The notes under the pieces: generated by a model | Told to the model about the DNA's origin: nothing | Seen by the model: the letters and a program-made list of their open reading frames with translations, nothing else | Databases searched by the model: none | Shown here: in pieces, positions 26,243 to 35,702 of the stretch | Layout of the letters: each line of letters begins with the position of its first letter | How positions within the stretch are numbered: position 1 is the stretch's first letter | Source of the DNA: Eledone cirrhosa | Taxonomy: Eukaryota; Mollusca; Cephalopoda; Octopoda; Eledonidae | NCBI GenBank assembly: GCA_964016885.1 | Contig: OZ024742.1 | Span: forward strand, 361,153,573-361,217,572 | Length of the DNA: 64,000 nucleotides | Reading direction: 5' to 3' | Program-made: the position numbers and the translations under genes

Positions 26243-29200
26243 TCATCATCATCATCATCAACGTTTAACGTCCGTGTTCCACGCTTGCATGGGTTTGGAC
26301 GGGGGTAGTCCCACTTGAGGCAAGAGTGATTGTCTTGCTCGCATAGGACTGTCTGGCAGGTTTTCTACAGTTGGATGCCCTTCCTAACACCAACCACATT
26401 TACAGTGTGGGTCTGGGAGGTTTTTACCGTGTTGCCTACACGGCCACATTACAGCGTGGACTGTGTGTTTTTTTGTCGTGACACCTACACGATCTCATTT
26501 GTTTCGGCCTCGATGGCGCGGCACCAACATAACTTTACATAGAACGGGGTGGTGTGGATCGGGTGGGGGTGGTGGTGGTGGGACGGGGTGTATTTTGTTA
26601 GAGATGCCTACTGGCTGGAGTAGGTTTTACTATATATTTAGGTAAGGCGGGTCTTCTCTGTTACTGAGTACCGCCAAAGGTCTCGGTCCAGTGACATTGT
26701 CTTGGAGAGGTGTAAGTGTGTGACGTCGGAGTTTATCAGCTCGTCCCAGGTTTTTCTAGGTCTGCCTATTCCGTGACTACCGTCTATCTTTATTGCCCTG
26801 CACTTTGTTATACAGCTATCGACTTTCATGCGCATCACGTGTCCATACCAACGTAGCCTTCTCTCGAGTAAACAACATCTGATCCCTCTTATCTCTAATT
26901 TTTTCCTTAGTTCGTTTATGCTTTGCCGTTCACGTATATTACTGTTACACATCCAGCGGAGCATGCAAGCTTCGTTCCTCTCTAGTCTGCGTATATCCTC
27001 TGCACACAATGCCCAGGTCTCACTACCATGCAGCATTGCTGTTCGTATGCAGGCATCGTACAACCTGCCTTTCATTTTTAGTGAGAACCCTTTAGCAGCT
27101 AATAGTGGTATAAGCTCTCTGAACTTTTTCCAACCAGTTCTGACTCTAGCTACAGTACTTTCAGAGCACCCTCCCCCACTGCTGATTTTATCGCCCAGGT
27201 AACGGAAGCTGTCCACTATTTCTATAGAACCCTCTGCGCAATTGAAAGAGCTAGTAGTTTGTGGGCACTTGCTGCTACTTATTGCACCAGAGCACCGGCC
27301 ACATGTAAAATCTATGTTCTTAGTTAGCTTACCTGTGATCCCACTACATCTTTTATGCACCCATACTTTGCATTTAGGACATAAAATGGAGTTTCTACCT
27401 ACGCCTTTCCTACACACCGAGCACGACCATTTCCCAGAAGGGACCGCCGCCTTGTTTTCTTTCCTACAAACTAGTACTTTGGTCTTAGCCAGGTTAATTT
27501 TAAGTCCTTTTGACTCTAGGCCGTGCTTCCATGTTTGGAATTTCTTCTCTAGCTCGGCCATTGATTCCGCTATGAGTGTCAGGTCGTCTGCGTATAGGAG
27601 TTCCCATGGGCAGCCTGTCTTGAACTCCTCTGTTATAGCCTGAAGGGCAATAATAAATAGTAGTGGACTGAGAACAGAGCCCTGATGGACGCCAACTTTT
27701 ACGCTAAACTCTTCACTATATTCGTTGTTAATTCTAACCTTGCTGACTGTTTCTTTATACATGGCTTGTATAGCCCTCACAAGCCATTCGTCAACGCCTA
27801 GTTTTCTAAGAGCCCACCAGATAATGGAGCGGGGGACTCTGTCGAAGGCTTTCTCCAAGTCGACAAAAGCTAAGTAGAGGGGTTTACCTTTAGCTAGGTA
27901 CTTCTCCTGTAGTTGTCGTACTATGAAAAGAGCGTCTGTGGTACTTTTGCCTGAAACAAACCCGAACTGCATTTCATCTAGGTCAATTCTCTCTCTGATT
28001 AGTTGCGCTATTACTTTTTCCGTGACCTTCATGACCTGGTCGATTAATTTAATGCCTCTATAGTTACTCCTATCTAGGGCGTCTCCTTTACCCTTATAAC
28101 AGTTAACGATGATGCTGCTATGCCAGTCCTTCGGAACAACCCCATTCTGTACGACTTGGTTAACTATGCGGGTGACCATGGTGTGTCCCACCGTGCCAGA
28201 TGCCTTCAGCATCTCAGCAACTATTTCCGAAGGCCCAGCCGCCTTACCAGTCTTCATATCCTTGATTGCCTTACTTATTATACTCCCCTCGACTAACACT
28301 GCTGGTCCCTCTATTGGGTCGATATGGGGGAGACTGCCTTTCTCCCAATTATTCTCCTCATTTAGTAGCCTTTCATAGTGACACTTCCAAGCTACCTTCT
28401 TATCAGCGTCGGTGATGGCAAGTGTGCCATCGTCGTTTAGTACACACTTCTCCCCGACAATATCACGGTTTTCCTTGACGCATTGCCTAGCAATCCTGAA
28501 CACCTCACGTTTTTGGTCATCGCGTTGTAGAACATGCTTGAACTTTCTTTCCTCAGCTTCCCTTCTTGCTAAGTACACTTCTCTCCTAGCTTCCCTCCTG
28601 GCCACTTGATAGTCCTCTCTACTTCCCCCATCCCGCCATACTTTCCAAGCCTGCTTTTTGGCCTTAATTGACCCCTCCACCTTACTGTTCCACCACCATG
28701 TTACTCTCCTCCTGCCTACAGGCCTGCTCCAGCCACAGACCTCGTCTGTCGCCAACAGCAGGTTTGCTTTCAGAAATTCCCACTCTCCCTCTATATTGTC
28801 CGACTCTAAATGTTCTTCCTTACTGTCGAAAGCATCAAGTAATATGCTTTGAAATTTATTCCTGGCTGTGGGGTCCTTTAGCTTCCATATTTTCCTCCTG
28901 AGGATAGTCCTCTTCTGTTGTCGAGTACGTCTCGTCCTGACTATGAGGTCGCTAATTATCAGTCTATGTTGGGAGGTGCATTCTTCATGGGGGAGGGATT
29001 TAGTGTTAACAACAGACACTCTGTCACGTCTTCTGGTAAGGATATAATCTACCTGGCTTGTGTGTTCCCCGGATCTATAGGTGATCAGGTGATTGTCACG
29101 TTTTTTGAAGTTAGTGTTACAGATAGTTAGGTTATTTGCATCACAGAATTCCAGGATTCTGGAGCCTTCCTCATTTCTAGTACCAAACCCATAGCCTCCA

Positions 29201-29646
29201 TGGATTTCGTCGTAGCCGTCACAATGTTGTCCAACGTGACCATTTAGGTCGCCTGCGATAATTATATAGTCACTGTCGGATATTTGGGAGGTAGTTAGCA
29301 TCAGTGTCTCATAGAATCTGTCTTTTATAGTGCCGGGCAGTCCGGATTGGGGTGCGTACGCAGATATTACTGTCACCGTAGTTCTATTGAGGACAAGTCG
29401 TATTTTAATTATTCTGTCGTTCACTCTATTTACGTCTATTATCTTATCTGCCCACTTTTCTGCTACCATGATTCCTACTCCACCCAGCCCATCGTCGTTT
29501 CCCACCCAGAAAAGCTTATAACATCGTTTTTTACCCTCAATGAACCTAGCAGACCCACCCCTCCACCTGGTCTCTTGAATACAACAAACATCGACCTCCT
29601 TACGTTCAAGCATTTCTACAACCTCGTTAGCGCGACCCTTTAGGGT
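26243..29646 (-). mobile_element. LINE A: near-full-length RTE-type retrotransposon
   Basis: This 3404-bp insert lies in satellite B monomer 3 on the - strand, flanked by a 7-bp duplication GTAATCA. The 3' end, at the left, is a (GATGAT)n tail preceded by a 3' UTR with GGTGTTAGGAAGGGCATCCA. The frame is open to the first base of the insert, so the element is truncated just inside the endonuclease coding region and lacks a 5' UTR and the first endonuclease strand. The simple-repeat tail, absence of RNase H, the TSQH endonuclease end motif and the C-terminal RRLRWYGHVMRM region fit the RTE group. Clade assignment is from family knowledge, without a tree. Confidence 0.92.
26638..29646 (-). CDS. 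RTE-type endonuclease / reverse transcriptase with PHD-like finger (5' partial)
   Basis: Retrotransposon polyprotein for target-primed reverse transcription. Eleven codons (TLKGRANEVVE) precede the first Met at 29613, so the true start is missing. Residues counted from that Met, 991 aa: APE-like endonuclease at about 1-225, with QET (13-15), AYAPQ (85-89), GDLNGHVG (121-128), VDYIL (188-192) and TSQHRL (213-218); a basic linker; RT at about 495-715, with FVDLEKAFDRV (583-593), HQGSVLSPLLF (643-653) and YADD (674-677); a C4HC3 PHD-like finger at 731-774 (C731, C734, C745, C748, H753, C756, C771, C774); then FRYLG, GSETWAL and RRLRWYGHVMRM. No internal stop or frameshift is seen. The missing N-terminal strand, which in this family carries a catalytic Asn, makes an active endonuclease unlikely. 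Confidence 0.93.
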   Translation of the reverse strand, partial: TLKGRANEVVEMLERKEVDVCCIQETRWRGGSARFIEGKKRCYKLFWVGNDDGLGGVGIMVAEKWADKIIDVNRVNDRIIKIRLVLNRTTVTVISAYAPQSGLPGTIKDRFYETLMLTTSQISDSDYIIIAGDLNGHVGQHCDGYDEIHGGYGFGTRNEEGSRILEFCDANNLTICNTNFKKRDNHLITYRSGEHTSQVDYILTRRRDRVSVVNTKSLPHEECTSQHRLIISDLIVRTRRTRQQKRTILRRKIWKLKDPTARNKFQSILLDAFDSKEEHLESDNIEGEWEFLKANLLLATDEVCGWSRPVGRRRVTWWWNSKVEGSIKAKKQAWKVWRDGGSREDYQVARREARREVYLARREAEERKFKHVLQRDDQKREVFRIARQCVKENRDIVGEKCVLNDDGTLAITDADKKVAWKCHYERLLNEENNWEKGSLPHIDPIEGPAVLVEGSIISKAIKDMKTGKAAGPSEIVAEMLKASGTVGHTMVTRIVNQVVQNGVVPKDWHSSIIVNCYKGKGDALDRSNYRGIKLIDQVMKVTEKVIAQLIRERIDLDEMQFGFVSGKSTTDALFIVRQLQEKYLAKGKPLYLAFVDLEKAFDRVPRSIIWWALRKLGVDEWLVRAIQAMYKETVSKVRINNEYSEEFSVKVGVHQGSVLSPLLFIIALQAITEEFKTGCPWELLYADDLTLIAESMAELEKKFQTWKHGLESKGLKINLAKTKVLVCRKENKAAVPSGKWSCSVCRKGVGRNSILCPKCKVWVHKRCSGITGKLTKNIDFTCGRCSGAISSSKCPQTTSSFNCAEGSIEIVDSFRYLGDKISSGGGCSESTVARVRTGWKKFRELIPLLAAKGFSLKMKGRLYDACIRTAMLHGSETWALCAEDIRRLERNEACMLRWMCNSNIRERQSINELRKKLEIRGIRCCLLERRLRWYGHVMRMKVDSCITKCRAIKIDGSHGIGRPRKTWDELINSDVTHLHLSKTMSLDRDLWRYSVTEKTRLT

Positions 29647-30060
29647 GTAATCAAAAAGAAAAAAAAAAGAAAGATCTGATATTGTGATGATAAAGTGATG
29701 ATATATTGATGTTATTGTGATGTTCTATTGTGACTATATTGTTATGATATAGTGAAGATATTTTGATGCTATTATGTTGATATTGGTAATCAAAAATGAT
29801 ATTGTCATGTTGAAGTTTTACTGATGATATTGATGATTTGGTGGTATTGTGATGAGATTGTGAAGAGATTGTGATGAGATTGTGGATAAATGGTGATGAT
29901 ATTTGGTAATACTGATGTTATTGTGGTGATATTATGAAGATATTGGTAATAAAAAAATGAAAAAAAGAAAAAAAAAAAAAGAAAAAAGAAGAGAAAAAAG
30001 GAAAAGAAAAAAATATGTTCGTTGTGATACAGTAGTGATATTGTGATGGTAGTAATATGG
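29647..30060 (+). repeat. Satellite B, monomer 3, right part
   Basis: It opens with the right target duplication GTAATCA (29647-29653), then continues exactly where monomer 3 broke off and is collinear with monomer 2 from about 23272: AAAAAGAAAGATCTGATATT, then GTTGAAGTTTTACTGATGAT. Collinearity fades after about 30060. Confidence 0.85.
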
Positions 30061-30479
30061 TATTGATGATATTGAAAATATTGCTAACAAAACAACATGG
30101 AAAAAAGAAATGAAAGAGAAAATAAAAAAATAAAAAAATTGTGATATATTTATGATATTGTGGTGATAGTGGTGATATTGATGATATATTGATGAAACTG
30201 ATGATATTGTGATTATATTGACGATATAATGATGATACTGTATGATATCGCGATGATATTGCGATGATATATTGATATTTTTATGATATTGTTATGATAT
30301 TGTCATGATATTCTGATGATACTATGATGATATGGTGATTGTATGGCAGTGATATTGATGATATTGTGAAGATATTGGTAACCAAAATCGAAAAAAAGAA
30401 GAAAAAATGAAAAAAGAGAAAAAAAAGAAAAGTAGTAAAAGAAAAAAATGTGATATTGTGATGGTAGTGATATGGTATT
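30061..30479 (+). repeat. Diverged satellite B transition zone
   Basis: Irregular GATGATATTGTGATTATATTGACGAT-like sequence and two polypurine blocks (near 30095-30140 and 30380-30450), the second introduced by GATATTGGTAACC. It links satellite B to the following 20-bp array. Confidence 0.7.
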
Positions 30480-31250
30480 GATGATATTGATGGTATAGTG
30501 GTGATGATGATGATGATATAGTGGTGATGTTGATGGTATAGTGGTGATGTGGATGGTATAGTGGTGATATTGATGGTAGAGTGATGATGATGATGGTATA
30601 GAGGTGATGTTGATGGTATAGTGATGATATTGATGGTATAGTGATGATAATGATGGTATAGTGGTGATGATGGTATAGTGGTGATGTTGATGGTATAGTG
30701 GTGATGTTGATGGTATAGTGGTGATATTGATGGTATAGGGTGATGTTGATGGTGTAGTGGTAATGTGGATGGTATAATGAGGGTATAGTGGTGATGTTGA
30801 TGGTATAGTGGTGATGTTGATGGTATAGTGATGATATTGATGGTATAGGGGTGATGTTGATGGTATAGTGGTGATGTGGATGGTATAGTGGTGATGTTGA
30901 TGGTATAGTGATGGTATAGTGGTGATAGTGATGGTATAGTGGTGATAGTGATGATATAGTGGTGATAGTGATGGTATAGTGGTGATAGCGATGATATAGT
31001 GGTGATAGCGATGGTATAGTGGTGATAGTGATGGTATAGTGGTGATAGTGATGGTATAGTGGTGATAGTGATGGTATAGTGGTGATAGTGATGATATAGT
31101 GGTGATAGTGATGGTATAGTGGTGCTAGTGATGATATAGTGGTGATAGTGATGGTATAGTAGTGATAGTGATGGTATAGGGTGATAGTGATGATATAGTT
31201 GTGATATTGATAATATAGAGGTGATAGTGATGATATTGATGGTATAGTGA
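30480..31250 (+). repeat. 20-bp tandem array
   Basis: The unit is GATGGTATAGTGGTGATGTT, changing to GATGGTATAGTGGTGATAGT in the right half; the exact 20-base step is clear at 31021-31080. C is again nearly absent from the + strand. A 332-codon His/Tyr/Thr/Ile frame on the - strand (30322-31320) is only the translation of this array. Confidence 0.92.
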
Positions 31251-31270
31251 TATTAGCAATGATTGTGATG

Positions 31271-31958
31271 ACAAAAATTACTGTGAATTTATGAGGATGA
31301 TTTATATTTGTACCAATCACATTACTATTTATTTCTGATAACTGAAAATATTTTGAATATTAATATTTTTAGAATATTTCTGAATTGATTTTCATCTTTT
31401 ATTTTGTAAATGTGTATAACGTACTCATTTATACTTGTGTCTGACAGACAAAATGTAGGATTTACATATAAAATATATATGTTTGAAGTTAGCTTAATTT
31501 TGTTTTCTTTATGGTGGCAGTGAGGAAAACGAAAAGAAGATAATATTTTGGCAAATTCTGAAAGACTGTATTTTGTTGAATTGGTTGAGATTTACAATAT
31601 GGCGTTTGGTAATAGTTGAAAATAAGCTTAGAACTGTGATGTTATATAACATTATTCAAACAAAACTTGCACAATGAATTACTTCTACTATGAAAATAAC
31701 AAAGAAACTCTTTTCATTGTAATTTCTTTCATTTTTAGTACATTATAATTGAAGTTCCTATTGTAGTTTATCTGTTAAATAATTTTCTACATGTATATAT
31801 TTCTTTGTTGTTTTTATTCTTATTCAAGTTGCTCACCTACATTACGAGAAAAAATAGCAACTTTGCAAAAAATAAATTATAGTTGAGATACCTACACACA
31901 CATGTATTTATATATATGTATATATACATGTGAGTGTGTGTGTATATATATATATATA
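31271..31958. other. AT-rich sequence without recognisable gene
   Basis: Unique-looking AT-rich DNA ending in a CA/TA microsatellite (31895-31959). No convincing frame, promoter or known repeat is seen. Confidence 0.5.
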
Positions 31959-31959
31959 T

Positions 31960-32300
31960 GGAGGCACATGGCTTAGTGGTTAGAGCATTGGCTTTGCAAT
32001 CGAAAGGTTGTGAGTTCAATTCTCAGACCGGCTGATGTGTTGTTTCCTTGAGCAAGACACTTTATTTCACATTGCTCCAGTTTACTCAGCTGTAGAAATG
32101 AGATGATAGGGACTGGGGTCCCTATCATTCCACTGCAAAGTGGTCGTGTAGGTGCCACGGCAAAAAAGCACCCCTCACTCACTGTAAAATGAGGTTGGTG
32201 TTAGGAAGGGCATCCAGCTGTAGAAATCAAGCCAGAATCAGTTCCCGTCCCACCCTTGTAAGCAGGGAAAAAGTGGACATAAAATGAAATGATGATGATG
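31960..32300 (+). mobile_element. tRNA-derived SINE with LINE-like 3' tail
   Basis: The head carries an A-box-like TGGCTTAGTGGTTAG (31969-31983) and a B-box-like GAGTTCAATTC (32012-32022), correctly spaced for a tRNA-derived RNA polymerase III promoter. The tRNA-unrelated body follows (TTTCCTTGAGCAAGACACTT), then the words GTCGTGTAGGTGCCACGGCA and GTGTTAGGAAGGGCATCCAG, and the end (GATGATGATG). The last ~150 bp resemble the 3' UTRs of the LINE copies here. Tailing by a partner LINE is known for many SINEs, and octopus tRNA-derived SINEs are known; the exact family name is not assigned. Confidence 0.88.
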
Positions 32301-32320
32301 ATATATATATATATACGTAA

Positions 32321-35137
32321 ATAATAGACGTAAATAGAGTGAACGACAGAATAATTAAAATACGACTTGTCCTCAATAGAACTACGGTGACAGTAATATC
32401 TGCGTACGCACCCCAATCCGGACTGCCCGGCACTATAAAAGACAGATTCTATGAGACACTGATGCTCACTACATCCCAAATATCTGACAGTGACTATATA
32501 ATTATTGCAGGCGACCTAAATGGTCATGTTGGGCAACATTGTGACGGCTACGACGAAATCCATGGAGGCTATGGGTTTGGTACTAGAAATGAGGAAGGCT
32601 CCAGAATCCTGGAATTCTGTGATGCAAATAACCTAACTATCTGTAACACTAACTTCAAAAAACGTGACAATCACCTGATCACCTATAGATCCGGGGAACA
32701 CACAAGCCAGGTAGATTATATCCTTACCAGAAGACGTGACAGAGTGTCTGTTGTAAACACTAAATCCCTCCCCCATGAAGAATGCACCTCCCAACATAGA
32801 CTGATAATTAGCGACCTCATAGTCAGGACGAGACGTACTCGACAGCAGAAGAGGACTATCCTCAGGAGAAAAATATGGAAGCTAAAGGACCCCACAGCCA
32901 AAAATAAATTTCAAAACATATTACTTGATGCTTTCGACAGTAAGGAAGAACATTTAGAGTCGGACAATATAGAGGGACAGTGGGAATTTCTGAAAGCAAA
33001 CCTGCTGTTGGCGACAGACGAAGTCTGTGGCTGGAGCAGGCCTGTAGGCAGGAGGAGAGTAACATGGTGGTGGAACAGTAAGGTGGAGGGGTCAATTAAG
33101 GCCAAAAAGCAGGCTTGGAAAGTATGGCGGGATGGGGGAAGTAGAGTAGACTATCAAGTGGCCAGGAGGGAAGCTAGGAGAGAAGTGTACTTAGCAAGAA
33201 GGGAAGCTGAGGAAAGAAAGTTCAAGCATGTCCTACAACGCGATGACCAAAAACGTGAGGTGTTCAGGATTGCTAGGCAATACGTCAAGGAAAACCGTGA
33301 TATTGTCGGGGAGAAGTGTGTACTTAACGATGATGGCATACTTGCCATCACCGACACTGATAAGAAGGTAGCTTGGAAGTGTCACTATGAAAGGCTACTA
33401 AATGAGGAGAATAAATGGGAGAAAGACAGTCTCCCCCATGTCGACCCAATAGAGGGACCAGCAGTGTTAGTCGAGGGGAGTATAATAAGTAAGGCAATCA
33501 AGGATATGAAGACAGGTAAGGCGGCTGGGCCTTCGGAAATAGTTGCTGAGATGCTGAAGGCATCTGGCACGGTGGGACACACCATGGTCACCCGCATAGT
33601 TAACCAAGTCGTACAGAATGGGGTTGTTCCGAAGGACTGGCATAGCAGCATCATCCTTAACTGTTATAAGGGTAAAGGAGACGCCCTAGATAGGAGTAAC
33701 TATAGAGGCATTAAATTAATCGACCAGGTCATGAAGGTCACGGAAAAAGTAATAGCGCAACTAATCAGAGAGAGAATTGACCTAGATGAAATGCAGTTCG
33801 GGTTTGTGTCAGGCAAAAGTACCACAAACGCTCTTTTCATAGTACGACAACTACAGGAGAAGTTCCTAGCTAAAGGTAAACCCCTCTACTTAGCTTTTGT
33901 CGACCTGGAGAAAGCCTTCGACAGAGTCCCCCGCTCCATTATCTGGTGGGCTCTTAGAAAACTAGGCGTTGACGAATGGCTTGTGAGGGCCATACAAGCC
34001 ATGTATAAAGAAACAGTCAGCAAGGTTAGAATTAACAACGAATATAGTGAAGAGTTTAGCGTAAAAGTTGGCGTCCATCAGGGCTCTGTTCTCAGCCCCC
34101 TACTATTTATTATTGCCCTTCAGGCTATAACAGAGGAGTTCAAGACAGGCTGCCCATGGGAACTCCTATACGCAGACGACCTGACACTCATAGCGGAATC
34201 AATGGCCGAGCTAGAGAAGAAATTCCAAACATGGAAGCACGGCCTAGAGTCAAAAGGACTTAAAATTAACCTGGCTAAGACCAAAGTTCTAGTTTGTAGG
34301 AAAGAAAACAAGGCGGCGGTCCCTTCTGGGAAATGGTCGTGCTCGGTGTGTAGGAAAGGCGTAGGTAGAAACTCCATTTTATGTCCTAAATGCAAAGTAT
34401 GGGTGCATAAAAGATGTAGTGGGATCACAGGTAAGCTAACTAAGAACATAGATTTTACATGTGGCCGGTGTTCTGGTGCAATAAGTAGCAGCAAGTGCCC
34501 ACAAAATACTAGCTCTTTCAATTGCGCAGAGGGTTCTATAGAAATAGTGGACAGCTTCCGTTACCTGGGCGATAAAATCAGCAGTGGGGGAGGGTGCTCT
34601 GAAAGTACTGTAGCTAGAGTCAGAACTGGTTGGAAAAAGTTCAGAGAACTTATACCACTATTAGCTGCTAAAGGGTTCTCCCTAAAAATGAAAGGCAGGT
34701 TGTACGATGCCTGCATACGAACAGCAATGTTGCATGGCAGTGAGACCTGGGCATTGTGTGCAGAGGATATACGCAGACTAGAGAGGAACGAAGCTTGCAT
34801 GCTCCGCTGGATGTGTAACAGTAATATACGTGAACGGCAAAGCATAAACGAACTAAGGAAAAAATTAGAGATAAGAGGGATCAGATGTTGTTTACTCGAG
34901 AGAAGGCTACGTTGGTATGGACACGTGATGCGCATGAAAGACGATAGCTGTATAACAAAGTGCAGGGCAATAAAGATAGACGGTAGCCACGGAATAGGCA
35001 GACCTAGAAAAACCTGGGACGAGCTGATAAACTCCGACCTCACACACTTACACCTCTCCAAGACAATGTCACTGGACCGAGACCTTTGGCGGTACTCAGT
35101 AACAGAGAAGACCCGCCTTGCCAGTAGGCATCTCTAA
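32321..35137 (+). CDS. RTE-type endonuclease / reverse transcriptase (5' partial)
   Basis: The frame is open from the first base of the element; a TAA lies just upstream in the flank. There are 932 codons from a GTG at 32339 plus six upstream codons. Compared with LINE A the protein shows about 16 substitutions over ~925 aligned residues, for example C to Y in IARQ(C/Y)VKEN and V to D in MK(V/D)DSC. RT motifs FVDLEKAFDRV and YADD and all eight finger ligands are intact. The first ~57 residues including QET are missing, so the endonuclease is dead. The last residues are ASRHL instead of T because of the 28-bp deletion. It is young but non-autonomous. Confidence 0.93.
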   Translation: MIDVNRVNDRIIKIRLVLNRTTVTVISAYAPQSGLPGTIKDRFYETLMLTTSQISDSDYIIIAGDLNGHVGQHCDGYDEIHGGYGFGTRNEEGSRILEFCDANNLTICNTNFKKRDNHLITYRSGEHTSQVDYILTRRRDRVSVVNTKSLPHEECTSQHRLIISDLIVRTRRTRQQKRTILRRKIWKLKDPTAKNKFQNILLDAFDSKEEHLESDNIEGQWEFLKANLLLATDEVCGWSRPVGRRRVTWWWNSKVEGSIKAKKQAWKVWRDGGSRVDYQVARREARREVYLARREAEERKFKHVLQRDDQKREVFRIARQYVKENRDIVGEKCVLNDDGILAITDTDKKVAWKCHYERLLNEENKWEKDSLPHVDPIEGPAVLVEGSIISKAIKDMKTGKAAGPSEIVAEMLKASGTVGHTMVTRIVNQVVQNGVVPKDWHSSIILNCYKGKGDALDRSNYRGIKLIDQVMKVTEKVIAQLIRERIDLDEMQFGFVSGKSTTNALFIVRQLQEKFLAKGKPLYLAFVDLEKAFDRVPRSIIWWALRKLGVDEWLVRAIQAMYKETVSKVRINNEYSEEFSVKVGVHQGSVLSPLLFIIALQAITEEFKTGCPWELLYADDLTLIAESMAELEKKFQTWKHGLESKGLKINLAKTKVLVCRKENKAAVPSGKWSCSVCRKGVGRNSILCPKCKVWVHKRCSGITGKLTKNIDFTCGRCSGAISSSKCPQNTSSFNCAEGSIEIVDSFRYLGDKISSGGGCSESTVARVRTGWKKFRELIPLLAAKGFSLKMKGRLYDACIRTAMLHGSETWALCAEDIRRLERNEACMLRWMCNSNIRERQSINELRKKLEIRGIRCCLLERRLRWYGHVMRMKDDSCITKCRAIKIDGSHGIGRPRKTWDELINSDLTHLHLSKTMSLDRDLWRYSVTEKTRLASRHL

Positions 35138-35495
35138 CAAAATACACCCCGTCCCGCCACCACCCCCACCCATCCACACCACCCCGTCCTATGTAAAGTT
35201 ATGTTGGTGCCGCGCCATCGAGGCCGAAACAAATGAGATCGTGTAGGTGTCACGACAAAAAAACACACAGTCCACGCTGTAATGTGGCCGTGTAGGCAAC
35301 ACGGTAAAAACCTCCCAGACCCACACTGTAAATGTGGTTGGTGTTAGGAAGGGCATCCAACTGTAGAAAACCTGCCAGACAGTCCTATGCGAGCAAGACA
35401 ATCACTCTTGCCTCAAGTGGGACTACCCCCGTCCAAACCCATGCAAGCGTGGAACACGGACGTTAAACGTTGATGATGATGATGATGATGATGAT
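32321..35495 (+). mobile_element. LINE B: long RTE-type retrotransposon, 5' truncated
   Basis: Same family as LINE A, on the + strand. The element begins at ATAATAGACG, equivalent to Ile58 of the LINE A protein, directly after an AT-dinucleotide tract that itself follows the SINE tail. It ends with (GATGAT)n at about 35470-35495. In the 3' part it lacks 28 bp present in LINE A and C (between CGCCTT and GCCAGTAGGC), which changes the C-terminus. No clear target duplication can be read because both flanks are AT-rich simple sequence. Confidence 0.92.
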
Positions 35496-35615
35496 ATATA
35501 TACATACATATATATATATACATACATGTATGTATACATATATATACATACATATATATATATACATACATATATATATATGTATACATATATATATATA
35601 CATACATATATATAT

Positions 35616-35648
<33 letters not shown>

Positions 35649-35702
35649 CATCCATATATATATGTATATATATATATACATCCATATATATATACATCCA
35701 TA
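35496..35702. repeat. TATA/CATA-rich simple repeat
   Basis: Runs of TATATATACATACATATATA, ending with repeated ACATCCATATATATA words. The same ACATCCATATATA words reappear at 36778-36845, upstream of LINE C. Confidence 0.9.

Noticed and set aside
26828..29643. Many + strand frames of 60-133 codons opposite LINE A
   Set aside because: They are antisense shadows of the LINE coding frame, and equivalents appear opposite LINE B.
30322..31320. 332-codon - strand frame rich in His, Tyr, Thr and Ile
   Set aside because: It is the translation of a 20-bp tandem array; there is no domain, signal or promoter.
31960..32035. A genuine tRNA gene
   Set aside because: A- and B-box-like sequences are present, but the cloverleaf is not convincing and the unit continues into a SINE body and tail.
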